A stretch of DNA of 64,000 bases from Thermoplasmata archaeon (GCA_028864975.1 JAGWLG010000014.1:1-64000); one strand, 5' to 3'; shown: positions 42,350-51,210, counted from the first letter of the stretch. The notes: generated from the sequence alone by a model not told the origin. A program made the numbers and translations.

Positions 42350-43477
42350 GTGGCTCAACAAAGGTCAGAGGTAGGGGGAAGGAACGCGACAGGGCCCCTC
42401 GAGTCTCCCGAAGTCGCCCGACGCGAGGGTTCCACGGGCACGCCGGTAATCACGGTGCTCATTACTGCCTACAATCGGATTCCTTTCGTCGCACGCGCGC
42501 TGGAGTCCGCATGCGCTCAGTCGTTAGACCCTGAACTGTTCGAGATTCTCGTGGTCTCAAATCGAAAAGAACACAGCGAAGTGGCGAGGGAGGCTCGAAC
42601 GCGTCACCCCCAGTCGGAGATCTCCGTCGCCCTCATGGAGGATCCCCCTCTCGGCGAGCAGCTGGCCTTGGGTTTCGAGCTTGCGAGGGGGCGCGTCGTT
42701 AGCCTACTGAACGATGACGATGAGTGGCGGCCCCAGAAGCTTGCAAGGGTCGCATCCGCATTCACCAGCAACCCGTCTCTCGCCTACTTCAAGGATGGGA
42801 CGGGCTTCATTGACCACGACGGGCGAGAGCTGAACCACCGCCCCGGTCCCGGAAGTCGAACGAAACGCCGGGTCTCGAGTGGCCTCATCATTGATTCGCG
42901 CGACCCGGGGGCGATCCGCGCAACCTTGCGATGGAATCCCATCGACTTCAATGACAGCTCCATCTCCGTGGCAAGGGATGTCGTGCTCGGAGCACTACCG
43001 GAGATGCGTTCGATCCGGACCAACGAGGATACCTTTCTGTTCTATGTCTGCGCAGTCTCGGGCCGGCCCTTGGAGGTGACCGACGACCCCCTGACGATGT
43101 ATCGTGTGCATGGTGGCGGAATGTCCCAGAGCTCTCGCGGAGACGAGGAGTCATCCTGGCGGAAGCTGATAGCGAACGACGAAGGCAATTCGACCGCGAT
43201 GGAGGTCATCCGCCGTTTCGCGCTCGAGCACCGGCGCGGGGATCTCCTCCCTCTCATCGAACGCGACTGCGAATACTTTCGGCTCGTAGCTCTGACCCGT
43301 CGCCCGGAGATCGGCCGGGCGGACCGTGCGAGGCAGCTCGCCCGCTTCCTCCCTCTCATGTTCAGGTCGCGCGTCCCAGCCGGTCTTCGAGCCACAGGCT
43401 GGGCCACGCTATCGCTGTTGACTCGCCGGGCTGGTCGAATGGGCTACAACGCGGTCCGGAACTTCGAGTCGCGCTAG
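42350..43477 (+). CDS. GT2 (GT-A) glycosyltransferase
   Basis: A 375-residue family 2 glycosyltransferase. The fold opens with ITVLITAYNRIPFVARALESA, the DxD-type metal site is LLNDDDEWRPQK, and a downstream block DFNDSSISVARDVVL and TNEDTFLFYVCAVS precedes YRVHGGGMS. The latter block is shared with the GT2 at 58.5 kb, so the two are paralogues of one subgroup. GTG 42350 is used because a TATA box lies 30 bases before it; the open frame further upstream is compositionally unlike the protein. Cytosolic, no membrane helix. Confidence 0.88.
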   Translation: MAQQRSEVGGRNATGPLESPEVARREGSTGTPVITVLITAYNRIPFVARALESACAQSLDPELFEILVVSNRKEHSEVAREARTRHPQSEISVALMEDPPLGEQLALGFELARGRVVSLLNDDDEWRPQKLARVASAFTSNPSLAYFKDGTGFIDHDGRELNHRPGPGSRTKRRVSSGLIIDSRDPGAIRATLRWNPIDFNDSSISVARDVVLGALPEMRSIRTNEDTFLFYVCAVSGRPLEVTDDPLTMYRVHGGGMSQSSRGDEESSWRKLIANDEGNSTAMEVIRRFALEHRRGDLLPLIERDCEYFRLVALTRRPEIGRADRARQLARFLPLMFRSRVPAGLRATGWATLSLLTRRAGRMGYNAVRNFESR

Positions 43478-43531
43478 CTTCCGAGCCCTATACAGCCCCG
43501 GTCCGGCCCCCTCCGTACCCATCCTTGTCTC

Positions 43532-44560
43532 TCAGCTCGGTAAAGAGCGGAACCGCGGAGGAAGGCTGGCCCACGAGCCGCTGGACCACGAGGCGTACAT
43601 TGAGCGGATCGCTGCGAGGGTCCGTAGGCCGTCTTCACAACTAGGCCCACGTTCGTCCTTCCCTGTTCGGACCGCCTCAAGGAAGGTATCCATCTCTCTC
43701 TGAAAGGACACCGGCCCTTCGGCGTAGAAGTCCCAGGATGTGCGCCCTCCCCCAGGGGAGTTCAGGTCGAGCGTAGCTACGTTGTGCCGGCTATCCACCA
43801 CAAGGCTCCCCTTGTCCCCCGCGATCTCGAGGAAGAGGTACCCCGAGTAGTCCTGCCAGGACGCTTGAAGGGAGAACCATCTTCCGTCCCTGCGCCGCAA
43901 CGTGCCTATGAAGCAAGTATCCAGCGGGACCCTGCCGTCGGTCGAGATCGGGGTGGGGGAGTACCCAAAAGCGTCGTCGAAGTCGCCCAGGAACGCCCGG
44001 CCGAGGTCGACGATATGGTGGCCCACGTCGACGAGTACCCCTCCCCCAATCTTCTTGGTGTCGTAATAGGAGGCATCGTTCCGGGCGATCGCCTTCTCGA
44101 ATCCGATCCAGCCTCTCCCGTAGGCGGGCGACCCAATAGCCCCCTCCCGAGCGAGCTGGAGGGCCTTGCGGACGTTCCCGAATTCGCGGGCATTCGATCC
44201 CATCCGAAAGAGCTGCCCAGATGCCTTCCAGGCAGCATGGATCCCGTCGGCCTCTTCCAGGGTGTTCGAGAGGGGTTTCTCACAAAAGACGCTCCGGCCT
44301 TTGTTCAGGCTCGGGATGGCGACCTTCCCGTGTTCGTCGTTCGGTGTGGAAATGATCACCGCATCGATGTCGCCCGCGCCGGTCAGGTCTTCAAGGGATC
44401 CTGCGGAGGCGCACCCCTGCTTTTTCGCGAGGTCATTCGCCCGTTCTGTGACCGGGTCGACGACCCCCACGAGGGTCGCGCTCTTTGATGAGGCCACGCT
44501 GCCGGCGCGGCGTGCTCCCATGCGGCCCGCGCCCACTACGACCACCCGAACTCGGTCCAC
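43532..44560 (-). CDS. Gfo/Idh/MocA-family sugar dehydrogenase
   Basis: A 342-residue NAD(P)-dependent oxidoreductase. VVVVGAGRMGARRAG (6-20) is the nucleotide-binding turn, and CEKPLS at 93-98 holds the catalytic Lys-Pro pair. The C-terminal alpha/beta domain has GGGVLVDVGHHIVDLGRAF with the catalytic His region. Located 21 bases after the DegT/DnrJ aminotransferase on the same strand, it probably oxidises a nucleotide sugar to the keto form used by that aminotransferase, as in the WlbA/WlbE type pathway for 3-amino sugars. Substrate not determined. Confidence 0.92.
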   Translation of the reverse strand: MDRVRVVVVGAGRMGARRAGSVASSKSATLVGVVDPVTERANDLAKKQGCASAGSLEDLTGAGDIDAVIISTPNDEHGKVAIPSLNKGRSVFCEKPLSNTLEEADGIHAAWKASGQLFRMGSNAREFGNVRKALQLAREGAIGSPAYGRGWIGFEKAIARNDASYYDTKKIGGGVLVDVGHHIVDLGRAFLGDFDDAFGYSPTPISTDGRVPLDTCFIGTLRRRDGRWFSLQASWQDYSGYLFLEIAGDKGSLVVDSRHNVATLDLNSPGGGRTSWDFYAEGPVSFQREMDTFLEAVRTGKDERGPSCEDGLRTLAAIRSMYASWSSGSWASLPPRFRSLPS

Positions 44561-44581
44561 GATTCCTCCGAGGAAGCTACG

Positions 44582-45712
44582 TTACGCGAGGGACTTCCGC
44601 ATCTCCACCAGAGCGTTCACGACCCGGTGGACGTGATCTAGCGTGGTCACATTCCCTGACGGGAGGTTAATGCCCTCCTCTCCCAGACGCTCGGCCACCG
44701 GGAAGCTTCCGGGGCCCCCCAGAGAGGGGTAGGGTGGCTGGAGGTGGATGGGTCGGAAGCTCGATCGAGAGTCGATCTGCTGTTTGCCGAGGGACTCAAC
44801 GACGGCATCCCGGGTCATCCCGAACTTCGCCGCATCGATCCTTGGCGTGTACATCCAGTAGACATTCCTGGCCCAGGGCAGTTCCGGGGGGCGGGTAATC
44901 CCCGGAACGGGGGCCAACAATCGATCATACTCTTGAGCGACCTTGCGGTGGTGCGCGACCAGCTCCTCGCTTCGTTCAAGCTGTGCAAGTCCGACGGCCG
45001 CCTGCAGACTCGTCATTCGGTAATTGTAGCCGATCCCGTTGTGGATGAGGAGCTTGCGTTTCGGGGGGTCATAGCACTGGTTCCGCATCCACTTCATCTT
45101 CTGGTCGAGGGTCGCGTCGTTCGTCGTGACCATTCCGCCTTCGCCGGTCGTGATGATCTTGTTGGAGTAGAGGCTGAACGCACCAATCGTTCCGATGGAC
45201 CCGGTCATCCGAGTGTGGACCTTGGCGCCATGGGACTCGGCGCAATCCTCGACTACAGGGAGGTGGTGACGCTCTGCGACCTCCATGATTCGGTCCATCT
45301 TGGCAGGGTGGCCGTAGAGGTGGACAACCATGATGGCCTTGGTGCGAGGGGTGATCTTCCGCTCTAGGTCATCGGGGTCGAGGTTCCAGGTCTCCTCTTC
45401 CGAGTCTGCCAGGACTGGGGTCGCGCCAAGATAGTGAACGACATTGGCGCAGGCCAGCATCGTGAGAGTAGGGAGGATCACCTCGTCTCCCGCCCCGACC
45501 CCTACCGCGGCGAGGGCAAGATGAAGTGCAGCGGTCCCGCTAGACAAGGCCGCCGCGTGCTTGGTGCCAATGTACTCCGCGAACCCCTTCTCGAAGTTGG
45601 TGACGAACTTGCCTTGTGATGAGATCCAGCCGGAGCGAAGGCATTCGAGAAGATATCGTTCTTCGTTACCTTTCAGGTCTGGCTCTGCGATAGGGATCAT
45701 GCCCGCGCTCAT
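44582..45712 (-). CDS. DegT/DnrJ/EryC1/StrS sugar aminotransferase
   Basis: A 376-residue PLP-dependent aminotransferase of the perosamine-synthase/WlbE type. SGWISSQGKFVTNFE (27-41), ALSSGTAALHLAL (55-67), VVEDCAESHGAK (153-164, Asp156 on the pyridine nitrogen) and LYSNKIITTGEGG with the Schiff-base Lys185 are all present. It transfers an amino group to a keto nucleotide sugar. It is first in a two-gene operon with the Gfo/Idh/MocA dehydrogenase, transcribed from a TATA box about 42 bases upstream. Confidence 0.94.
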   Translation of the reverse strand: MSAGMIPIAEPDLKGNEERYLLECLRSGWISSQGKFVTNFEKGFAEYIGTKHAAALSSGTAALHLALAAVGVGAGDEVILPTLTMLACANVVHYLGATPVLADSEEETWNLDPDDLERKITPRTKAIMVVHLYGHPAKMDRIMEVAERHHLPVVEDCAESHGAKVHTRMTGSIGTIGAFSLYSNKIITTGEGGMVTTNDATLDQKMKWMRNQCYDPPKRKLLIHNGIGYNYRMTSLQAAVGLAQLERSEELVAHHRKVAQEYDRLLAPVPGITRPPELPWARNVYWMYTPRIDAAKFGMTRDAVVESLGKQQIDSRSSFRPIHLQPPYPSLGGPGSFPVAERLGEEGINLPSGNVTTLDHVHRVVNALVEMRKSLA

Positions 45713-45748
45713 GAGCGAGGTCCACCGAAAAGTGCGCGGCCTCGAGAA

Positions 45749-45758
45749 GGTATAATCC
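45749..45758 (-). promoter_or_regulatory. TATA box for the amino-sugar operon
   Basis: Minus-strand GGATTATACC about 42 bases before ATG 45712; predicted leader about 12-15 bases. Confidence 0.5.
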
Positions 45759-45845
45759 TTTCACCGAACGGGCAACCGGTAGCGAGACCCGCTTGCCGGT
45801 CCAGTTTCGGGGCACGCCTATCCCCGCCGCCGTGAAGGTGGTCAC

Positions 45846-46691
45846 CTATGAGGTCCGTTCAGAAGCTATGGGGCTCCCTTCGACCGGGTCCTCACTGGCC
45901 TCGTCCTCGTCCTTCGGTCGATCCAACGTTCGCGCGCTCCTTCCGAACCTCCCCTCCCTCTGCTGCTTCTCCCCTTCGAGTATTCGCCGCAAGGGACCAA
46001 GAGCGCGAGGCTCCTCACGCGACATCATGAGCATCAGGCCGATGAACAACACCGCGAGACCTGCGTATCCCAGGTAGGCATCGCCGACGAAGATCGGGCT
46101 CAGGGCGAGGAGGCCGAGCGCTTCCCCTGCCATCACTCGCAGCGGGGGTAGCCAAGAGAAACGACTGCACATCGCACGGCCGAACCGGAGACCCGCCCAG
46201 GCCTCGAGCAGGACTAGGTCTACTGAGAAGCCGAGCAGGATCGGGATAGCCTGAAGCGGAGGGTGCGGGACGTCCAGTTGCCAGATCGAGAACCCTAGGG
46301 CGGTTCCGGCGCCGCTCATGGTGCCGTAAGCGAAGGTGTGAATGGTGACCTGAGGGTCCTTCTTCGAGCTCCCGCCGAAGGTCTTGATCCGGACAAGGAC
46401 CCTTCGGAGCAAAGCGGCGATGAAGAGGAACAGCAGAAGGTAGAGCGAAGGTCCCGATATGTCGCCGCTTCTCGATGCACTGCTCAGCGCAGCGAAGTAC
46501 GCGACAAGGACGAGTGCTAGCACGATCCCCAACGGGATTCCGATAGGGACGAGCAGGAAGACCTTACGATCATCGAACAGGTTCTTGGGGACCCGTGGGG
46601 CTGCGTACCGGTCGAGGACCACGAAGAGGACCGCTCCAGCAGGGAGCAGGGCCATGGCCGCAGCGGCGGTGAAGAGGAATGTAGCTGGCAT
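45846..46691 (-). CDS. Polytopic membrane protein, unknown
   Basis: A 281-residue product with about seven or eight membrane helices through residue 220, then a cytosolic, strongly charged tail (RRILEGEKQQREGRFGRSAR and an acidic end). A conserved-looking stretch TIHTFAYGTMSGAGTALGFSIW lies mid-protein. I recognise no family. It follows trmI by 33 bases on the same strand and so is likely cotranscribed with the NUDIX and trmI genes. Confidence 0.75.
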   Translation of the reverse strand: MPATFLFTAAAAMALLPAGAVLFVVLDRYAAPRVPKNLFDDRKVFLLVPIGIPLGIVLALVLVAYFAALSSASRSGDISGPSLYLLLFLFIAALLRRVLVRIKTFGGSSKKDPQVTIHTFAYGTMSGAGTALGFSIWQLDVPHPPLQAIPILLGFSVDLVLLEAWAGLRFGRAMCSRFSWLPPLRVMAGEALGLLALSPIFVGDAYLGYAGLAVLFIGLMLMMSREEPRALGPLRRILEGEKQQREGRFGRSARTLDRPKDEDEASEDPVEGSPIASERTS

Positions 46692-46724
46692 TTCCCGAAA
46701 ACCGTCGACCCTAGCTCGACCAGC

Positions 46725-47525
46725 TCAAGCGATTCGGCGACCTGCGGCTAGAAATCCTGTGTGCCCCAGCATCTCGAACTCGGGTCGCGTCCCCCCCTCG
46801 CCCACATGAAGTCCCCGTTCGAGTAGCTCCAGCGCTCGGACCCCCTCGAACCCTGCCTCACGCATGGCCCGAACACTCTGCTCGAGCTGATTGAATGTCG
46901 GGGTGTATGTGGCAAGGTACCCGCCAGGACGCAGTGATTCCTTGGCCGACGCGAGCACCCGCCATGGTTCAGGAAGGTCCAAGATCACCGAGTCGGCCTC
47001 CCGAACGTCGAACCCATGGGTGACATCTTGGATCCGCAAGGTCACCCGCGAGAGAAGCCCCGAGCGTTCGAGGTTCTCCCTGGCGACCTTCTGGTGCTCG
47101 GGGCGCCGGTCATAGCTCACCACATGCCCAGATTCCCCTACCATGGTCGCGAGAAACAGTGTGAGACCCCCACTCCCCGTGCCCGCTTCCAAGACGAAAG
47201 CCCCCGGGCGGACGCCCGCAAGATAGAGCAGCGAGAGGGCATCCTTGGGGGTGATGATCTGCGCCCTTCGCCGCATCTGCGAGACGAGGTCTGGAAGGCT
47301 GGGACGGAAGATGCGAAAGAGGCGCCCTGCGAGAGGGACCTCAACCCCTTCCTCGGACCCAATCGCCGGGGACAGGTCGAGGACCCCAAGCCCTTCGATG
47401 AGCGTCGGCCCTCGGGTCAGGGTAAGCAAGTAGCTCTCTCCCTCCTTGCGCCGAGCGACCACGCGTTCACCTTCGACGAGTGGCCTCGCGGGCCTTGGAG
47501 GGACTGGTACCTCCCGGCCGTTCAT
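46725..47525 (-). CDS. trmI: tRNA (adenine-N1)-methyltransferase TrmI
   Basis: A 266-residue protein with the TrmI layout. An N-terminal beta domain (about 15-80) is followed by the linker MRRRAQIITPKDALSLLYLAGVRPG and motif I FVLEAGTGSGGLTLFLA, then SYDRRPEHQKVARENLE, DSVILDLPEPW and LRPGGYLATYTPTFNQLEQ. It methylates N1 of A58 (and A57 in some archaea) in the T-loop of tRNAs, as a tetramer. Its start overlaps the NUDIX stop (ATGA). It is not part of the glycan pathway. Confidence 0.94.
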   Translation of the reverse strand: MNGREVPVPPRPARPLVEGERVVARRKEGESYLLTLTRGPTLIEGLGVLDLSPAIGSEEGVEVPLAGRLFRIFRPSLPDLVSQMRRRAQIITPKDALSLLYLAGVRPGAFVLEAGTGSGGLTLFLATMVGESGHVVSYDRRPEHQKVARENLERSGLLSRVTLRIQDVTHGFDVREADSVILDLPEPWRVLASAKESLRPGGYLATYTPTFNQLEQSVRAMREAGFEGVRALELLERGLHVGEGGTRPEFEMLGHTGFLAAGRRIA

Positions 47526-48160
47526 CGCCCCCCCCAGACCCCGGTGGGTCGTCCGCGACCAGACCGCGCTCGTCGTGGGCCCCGCTTCGTCCCCATGCCC
47601 TGGGGTCGACGGTGGGGCGGCCCTCGCTCAGGGAACAGCAACGGCTCGGCCAGGTAGAGGGCAAGCATGGTGGTGGACTGATGCAGGTCTCCCCCGCGAA
47701 GGCGATCGTAGGCGAGCTCGATCGGAAGTGTGACGACGCGGAGATCTTCGTAGGGGTCTAAGTGGGCCTTCCCCCGTCTCAGGCGGCGCGCGACGAAGAG
47801 GTGCCCCCTGTGGCGGCCGAGATGCGGCGATGGATAGTACCATCCTAAGCGTTGGAGGTCCAGGGCACGGTACCCGGTTTCCTCTTCGAGCTCCCGGTAT
47901 GCGGCGGTCATAGGGTCCTCCCCCTTTTCGATCATCCCCCCTGGGAGTTCGAGCAGATACCCCCCCAGAGGAGGGCGATATTGCTCGACGAAGACGATCT
48001 CCCCATGCTCGGTCACTGGAACTATCGTCGAGAAGGAAGGGCTCTCCAAACGGGTGTAGAGCAGGGTCCCCCCCTCCGGACGGCGAAGGACGTCCTCGTA
48101 GAGCTCGAAGAGATCCGTGTGATGGACGAGGCGGGAGCTCTGCCGTTGCCAGGGGGGCAC
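47522..48160 (-). CDS. NUDIX hydrolase, ADP-ribose pyrophosphatase-like
   Basis: A 212-residue NUDIX protein. The Nudix box starts at GGMIEKGEDPMTAAYRELEEE, with REx2EE for metal binding. The upstream VFVEQYRPPLGGYLLELPGG is typical of ADP-ribose and nucleotide-sugar hydrolases. The last about 35 residues are Pro/Arg/Gly-rich and beyond the fold. The GTG start is supported by a TATA-like GGATTAAG (48184-48191, minus) 28 bases upstream. It begins an operon with trmI and a membrane protein. Confidence 0.92.
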   Translation of the reverse strand: MPPWQRQSSRLVHHTDLFELYEDVLRRPEGGTLLYTRLESPSFSTIVPVTEHGEIVFVEQYRPPLGGYLLELPGGMIEKGEDPMTAAYRELEEETGYRALDLQRLGWYYPSPHLGRHRGHLFVARRLRRGKAHLDPYEDLRVVTLPIELAYDRLRGGDLHQSTTMLALYLAEPLLFPERGPPHRRPQGMGTKRGPRRARSGRGRPTGVWGGR

Positions 48161-48183
48161 GGTCCGGCGAGCGAGGAACCCCT

Positions 48184-48191
48184 CTTAATCC
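48184..48191 (-). promoter_or_regulatory. TATA-like box for NUDIX-trmI operon
   Basis: Minus-strand GGATTAAG centred about 28 bases before the GTG at 48160; leaderless start predicted. Confidence 0.5.
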
Positions 48192-48232
48192 CTGACGGGG
48201 CTCACGGACGGTGGAGTACGCCTCCTCCTTGC

Positions 48233-48238
48233 TTATAT
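48233..48238 (+). promoter_or_regulatory. TATA box of tRNA-Gly
   Basis: TTATAT lies 27-32 bases before the first base of the mature tRNA, the normal archaeal distance. Confidence 0.6.
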
Positions 48239-48264
48239 CGGGAAGGGCTCCTCGGCCCTCGCGC

Positions 48265-48338
48265 GCGGCCTTAGTATAGCCTGGTTAGAACGGTGGCTTG
48301 CCAAGCCATCGACGCGGGTTCAAATCCCGCAGGCCGCA
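48265..48338 (+). tRNA. tRNA-Gly (GCC anticodon)
   Basis: A 74-base cloverleaf. The acceptor stem GCGGCCT pairs with AGGCCGC, the discriminator is A, the anticodon stem GTGGC pairs with GCCAT around the loop TTGCCAA (anticodon GCC), and the T-arm is GCGGG-TTCAAAT-CCCGC. No intron and no encoded CCA. It is a single gene between the NUDIX operon and a glycosyltransferase. Confidence 0.95.
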
Positions 48339-48478
48339 TGGATGCCAACTCGAACCCGGGTCCGGCCCGCAACCCGAAGGCTACACTCCCTACGCCCAAT
48401 CTTCGGCCAGCTCAAGAGTTCGACGGGGAATCGTGTGTTGACGGGCGCCGGTCGTCGGACTACTCTCGCTCGAGTTCC

Positions 48479-49747
48479 TCAGCTGCGACGGCCCGGGACC
48501 GGGCCATGACCCGCCGCCACCTTCGCATGAGAAGCGGCGGAGGTCGAAAGCGACAGGGGAGACGCATGCTGAGGCCGTTCCACTGGTGCAACTTGAACGG
48601 ACGGTTCCATGAGGTAGGGAGTCGCAGCGCGGTTCTCTAGATTCAAGGCTCGGTGAATCTGAGCAAGGGCACGGAAGTGGTAAAGCAAGAAGACAGAGAC
48701 ATCGTGGAACTGCGAACGCCCTCCTTGCCTCGGGAGCCCTGGGACTCCAACTTCGACCATGGAGAGGCCGCCTCGTCCCGCACGGAGAGTCTGTTCGATC
48801 GCCCAGTTGCTTTCAGAGATGGAGAGTATCGTCGGAAGCTTGACCGACCGAATGGCCCGGTAGCCGGAGGTAAGGTCGGTGAGTGAGTATCCGGTCATGC
48901 GGCGCACCAAGGAGGTGTAGATCCGGATGCCCGCCCGCCTCGTAGTGGAGAGTGTCGGGAACGTTCCATCGACAAGTCGGGAGGCGATCACGTAGTCGGC
49001 TCGCCCCAGGAGGATCGGTCCCACTATGCTCGGTAGTGCCCCGGCGTCGTGCTGACCATCCGCGTCCATCTGTACAACGATATCCGCGCGGGCCCGCAAT
49101 GCGGCGAGAAAGCCCGTCGTTAGAGCCCCCCCAATCCCCAGAGCGTAGGCGTGACGAAGGGTGATAGCCCCTGCGTCGCGAGCGATCCCTCCCGTCCAGT
49201 CGTTCGAACCGTCATCAATGACGATGGCCCGCTGGTCCACGGCGGCCGCGTTCCGTTTCAGCGAGGCGAGGACTCCTGGGAGCGCCGACTGCTCGTTCTT
49301 GGCGGGAATGACGACGGCCACCCGGGGTCCGCTCCTCGGGCTCTTCGCCCAGCTTTCGATCTGAGCGCTCGCTCCCTCCAGGGCCATTTCCCTCGTGAGC
49401 GCGGCCAAGTGCTGCTCGCTGCGCAGGGTCTTGAACCAGAAGAACGAGCCAATCAGGGTGATCGTGAGCAAGAGGGCGTCCCAGAGCACGTACCCGCCGG
49501 GACTGGTCTTGGGGATAGGAAAGAGAAGTCCGAAGATGTCCGGACGGACCCAGAGAACCCCTAGGAGCCCGAGGAAGGCCATGGCCCAGACCGTGGACCG
49601 CAGCCCGAGCCTTCCCATTCTCCATATCGCGAACAGAAGGACTTCCACGGAGACGAACAAGACGATCGAGAGCCAGCTCGCCCAGATCGTGGGCAACCCT
49701 TGCCCGAGATTCATGGGCAGGGTCCACAGCGGGAGCGCTGGGAGCAC
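48479..49747 (-). CDS. Membrane-bound GT2 glycosyltransferase, dolichol-phosphate sugar synthase-like
   Basis: About 422 residues. Three N-terminal membrane helices (about 22-42, 48-66 and 90-110) precede a GT2 domain: VAVVIPAKNEQSALPGVL, AIVIDDGSNDWTGGIA, the DxD-type DADGQHDAGALP and DLTSGYRAIRS, followed by a helical C-terminal segment and a Ser/Ala-rich tail. The sequence order is that of polyprenyl-phosphate hexose synthases (DPM1/AglJ type), but with membrane helices placed N-terminally. GTG 49747 is preferred because a TATA box is 31 bases upstream; ATG 49714 is the alternative. Confidence 0.85.
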   Translation of the reverse strand: MLPALPLWTLPMNLGQGLPTIWASWLSIVLFVSVEVLLFAIWRMGRLGLRSTVWAMAFLGLLGVLWVRPDIFGLLFPIPKTSPGGYVLWDALLLTITLIGSFFWFKTLRSEQHLAALTREMALEGASAQIESWAKSPRSGPRVAVVIPAKNEQSALPGVLASLKRNAAAVDQRAIVIDDGSNDWTGGIARDAGAITLRHAYALGIGGALTTGFLAALRARADIVVQMDADGQHDAGALPSIVGPILLGRADYVIASRLVDGTFPTLSTTRRAGIRIYTSLVRRMTGYSLTDLTSGYRAIRSVKLPTILSISESNWAIEQTLRAGRGGLSMVEVGVPGLPRQGGRSQFHDVSVFLLYHFRALAQIHRALNLENRAATPYLMEPSVQVAPVERPQHASPLSLSTSAASHAKVAAGHGPVPGRRS

Positions 49748-49772
49748 ATTGCGGAGATTTACACCGATGGCT

Positions 49773-49783
49773 GGTATATAAGC
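49773..49783 (-). promoter_or_regulatory. TATA box for the membrane GT2 gene
   Basis: Minus-strand GCTTATATACC, centred 31 bases before GTG 49747. The element is near-symmetric, so plus-strand use is also possible. Confidence 0.5.
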
Positions 49784-49858
49784 GAGGCCGTAGACATACG
49801 CCTCGCTATTCCATGTCACGGCACAGTCACAAGGTGGACCCAAGTCGAGACTGACGCT

Positions 49859-49866
49859 CATATACC
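49859..49866 (+). promoter_or_regulatory. TATA box for the DPM1-like gene
   Basis: CATATACC about 40 bases before ATG 49902, leaving room for the GGGGAG ribosome site just before the start. Confidence 0.5.
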
Positions 49867-49901
49867 GGTGCTTCGACTGAGTGCCCGGAGCAGGGGAGCC
49901 T

Positions 49902-50834
49902 ATGGACGCTCGAGAAGCCAAGCCCGTCAGGGTGGCCCGCGCCATCCAGGCTCCACGACTCGCTTCTCCGGGGGCCCCCCCAACCGCGTCAGCCTCCCTC
50001 CAGCACCCCACGAGAGCCTCCACTCCCGCTTCCATGATGTTCGACGACCTCACCGAGGTACCGGTCGACGTCACGGTCGTGGTCCCGACCTTCAACGAGC
50101 GTGAGAGCATCGCGCCCCTTGTCCGGGCCCTGGAGGCGGTCCTCAATCCCCTCCCATATCGCACCGAGATCGTGGTGGTCGACGATGCATCCCCCGACGG
50201 CACCGCGGAAGTGGTTCGCCGACTTCCCACTAGGGTGCCCACCCGGATCATAGTTCGGCATCACGACAAGGGGCTGGCCTCTGCGGTCCTTACCGGCGTT
50301 TCGGCAGCGAAGGGGCGGGTCTGTCTCGTGATGGACGCCGACGGAAGCCACCCGCCCGACATGGCCCCGGCGCTGATCGAGACGGTGCTCGAGGGGCGGG
50401 CCGAAATGGTCCTCGCCAGCAGGTATGCTCCTGGCGGGACCACCGATCAAGGATGGCCATCGGCTCGCCGACTGATGAGCAGAGTGGCGACCTGGTTGGC
50501 TCGCCCCCTCACCTCCGTGCACGACCCGATGACCGGGTTCTTCGCCCTCGATTCCCGTATCCTGTCCCGAGGGGATCTATCTCCGATCGGCTACAAGATC
50601 GGTCTCGAGTTCCTCGTGCGATGCCGCCCGCACCCTGTGCTCGAGGTCCCGTTCGTCTTCCGGGACCGACGCGTGGGCAACAGCAAGATGTCGTTCAAGG
50701 AGGTGTTCCGATATGCCCGGCACCTCTCCCGTCTCTATCTCGACCGGATGGAGGGGAAGTTCGGACCCTACATCCCCTCCCCAGATGTGCCCCCGGGGGG
50801 GGAGAAGACGGCCTCTCCCGGGCCGACGCTCTAG
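49902..50834 (+). CDS. GT2 glycosyltransferase, dolichol-phosphate mannose synthase-like
   Basis: A 310-residue protein. After a low-complexity leader of about 50 residues the DPM1 core is complete: VTVVVPTFNERESIAPLV, IVVVDDASPDGTAEVV, the DxD motif MDADGSHPPDMAP, VLASRYAPGGT, and DPMTGFFALDSRIL with the acceptor helix region GYKIGLEFLVRC. It transfers a sugar from an NDP-sugar to polyprenyl phosphate on the inner membrane face. There is no C-terminal membrane domain. ATG 49902 follows GGGGAG; ATGs at 50035/50038 just before the domain are alternatives. It overlaps the convergent Rieske gene by 4 bases. Confidence 0.93.
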   Translation: MDAREAKPVRVARAIQAPRLASPGAPPTASASLQHPTRASTPASMMFDDLTEVPVDVTVVVPTFNERESIAPLVRALEAVLNPLPYRTEIVVVDDASPDGTAEVVRRLPTRVPTRIIVRHHDKGLASAVLTGVSAAKGRVCLVMDADGSHPPDMAPALIETVLEGRAEMVLASRYAPGGTTDQGWPSARRLMSRVATWLARPLTSVHDPMTGFFALDSRILSRGDLSPIGYKIGLEFLVRCRPHPVLEVPFVFRDRRVGNSKMSFKEVFRYARHLSRLYLDRMEGKFGPYIPSPDVPPGGEKTASPGPTL

Positions 50835-51154
50835 GACAGCTCGACCTCGATCTGCCCGTCTTCCACCCGCGTGTGGTAGACCTGCAGTTCGCGGGTCTTC
50901 ATCGCGCCGTACGGCCCCTGGAGCACGATTCCGCTCTTGACGTCGAAGACCGAGCCGTGGCGGGGACAGGTCAGTCGATTGCCCTGCAACTTGCCTTGGG
51001 CGAGGTCGCCCTGGGCATGGGTGCACTTCGCAGCTGTAGCGTAGACCTGGTCCATGTGGTGGATGAGGAGGATGAGGTGACCGTTGAGATCGATCTCACG
51101 CATCCCTCCTGGGGGGACTTCGCTCCGGGCGACCCCCGTTCTCACCCAAGCCAT
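50831..51154 (-). CDS. Rieske [2Fe-2S] ferredoxin
   Basis: A 107-residue stand-alone Rieske protein. Box 1 has Cys44 and His46 (CTHAQGDL) and box 2 Cys63 and His66 (CPRHGSVFD), the four ligands of the cluster, within a compact beta fold as in BphA3/NirD-like ferredoxins. No membrane helix, so it is soluble. ATG 51154 starts the conserved domain. It is the last minus-strand gene after the DUF2079 genes, 56 bases downstream; a functional link is not evident and it could be an independent electron carrier. Confidence 0.92.
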   Translation of the reverse strand: MAWVRTGVARSEVPPGGMREIDLNGHLILLIHHMDQVYATAAKCTHAQGDLAQGKLQGNRLTCPRHGSVFDVKSGIVLQGPYGAMKTRELQVYHTRVEDGQIEVELS

Positions 51155-51210
51155 ACAAGGCCCCACCTCCGGCTCGTACAAATGCTTCGCGCAGGAGAGC
51201 CTTCGCTCGA

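Noticed and set aside
48293..48640. 115-codon plus-strand frame starting inside tRNA-Gly
   Set aside because: It begins within the tRNA and runs antisense to the end of the membrane GT2 gene; no independent support.
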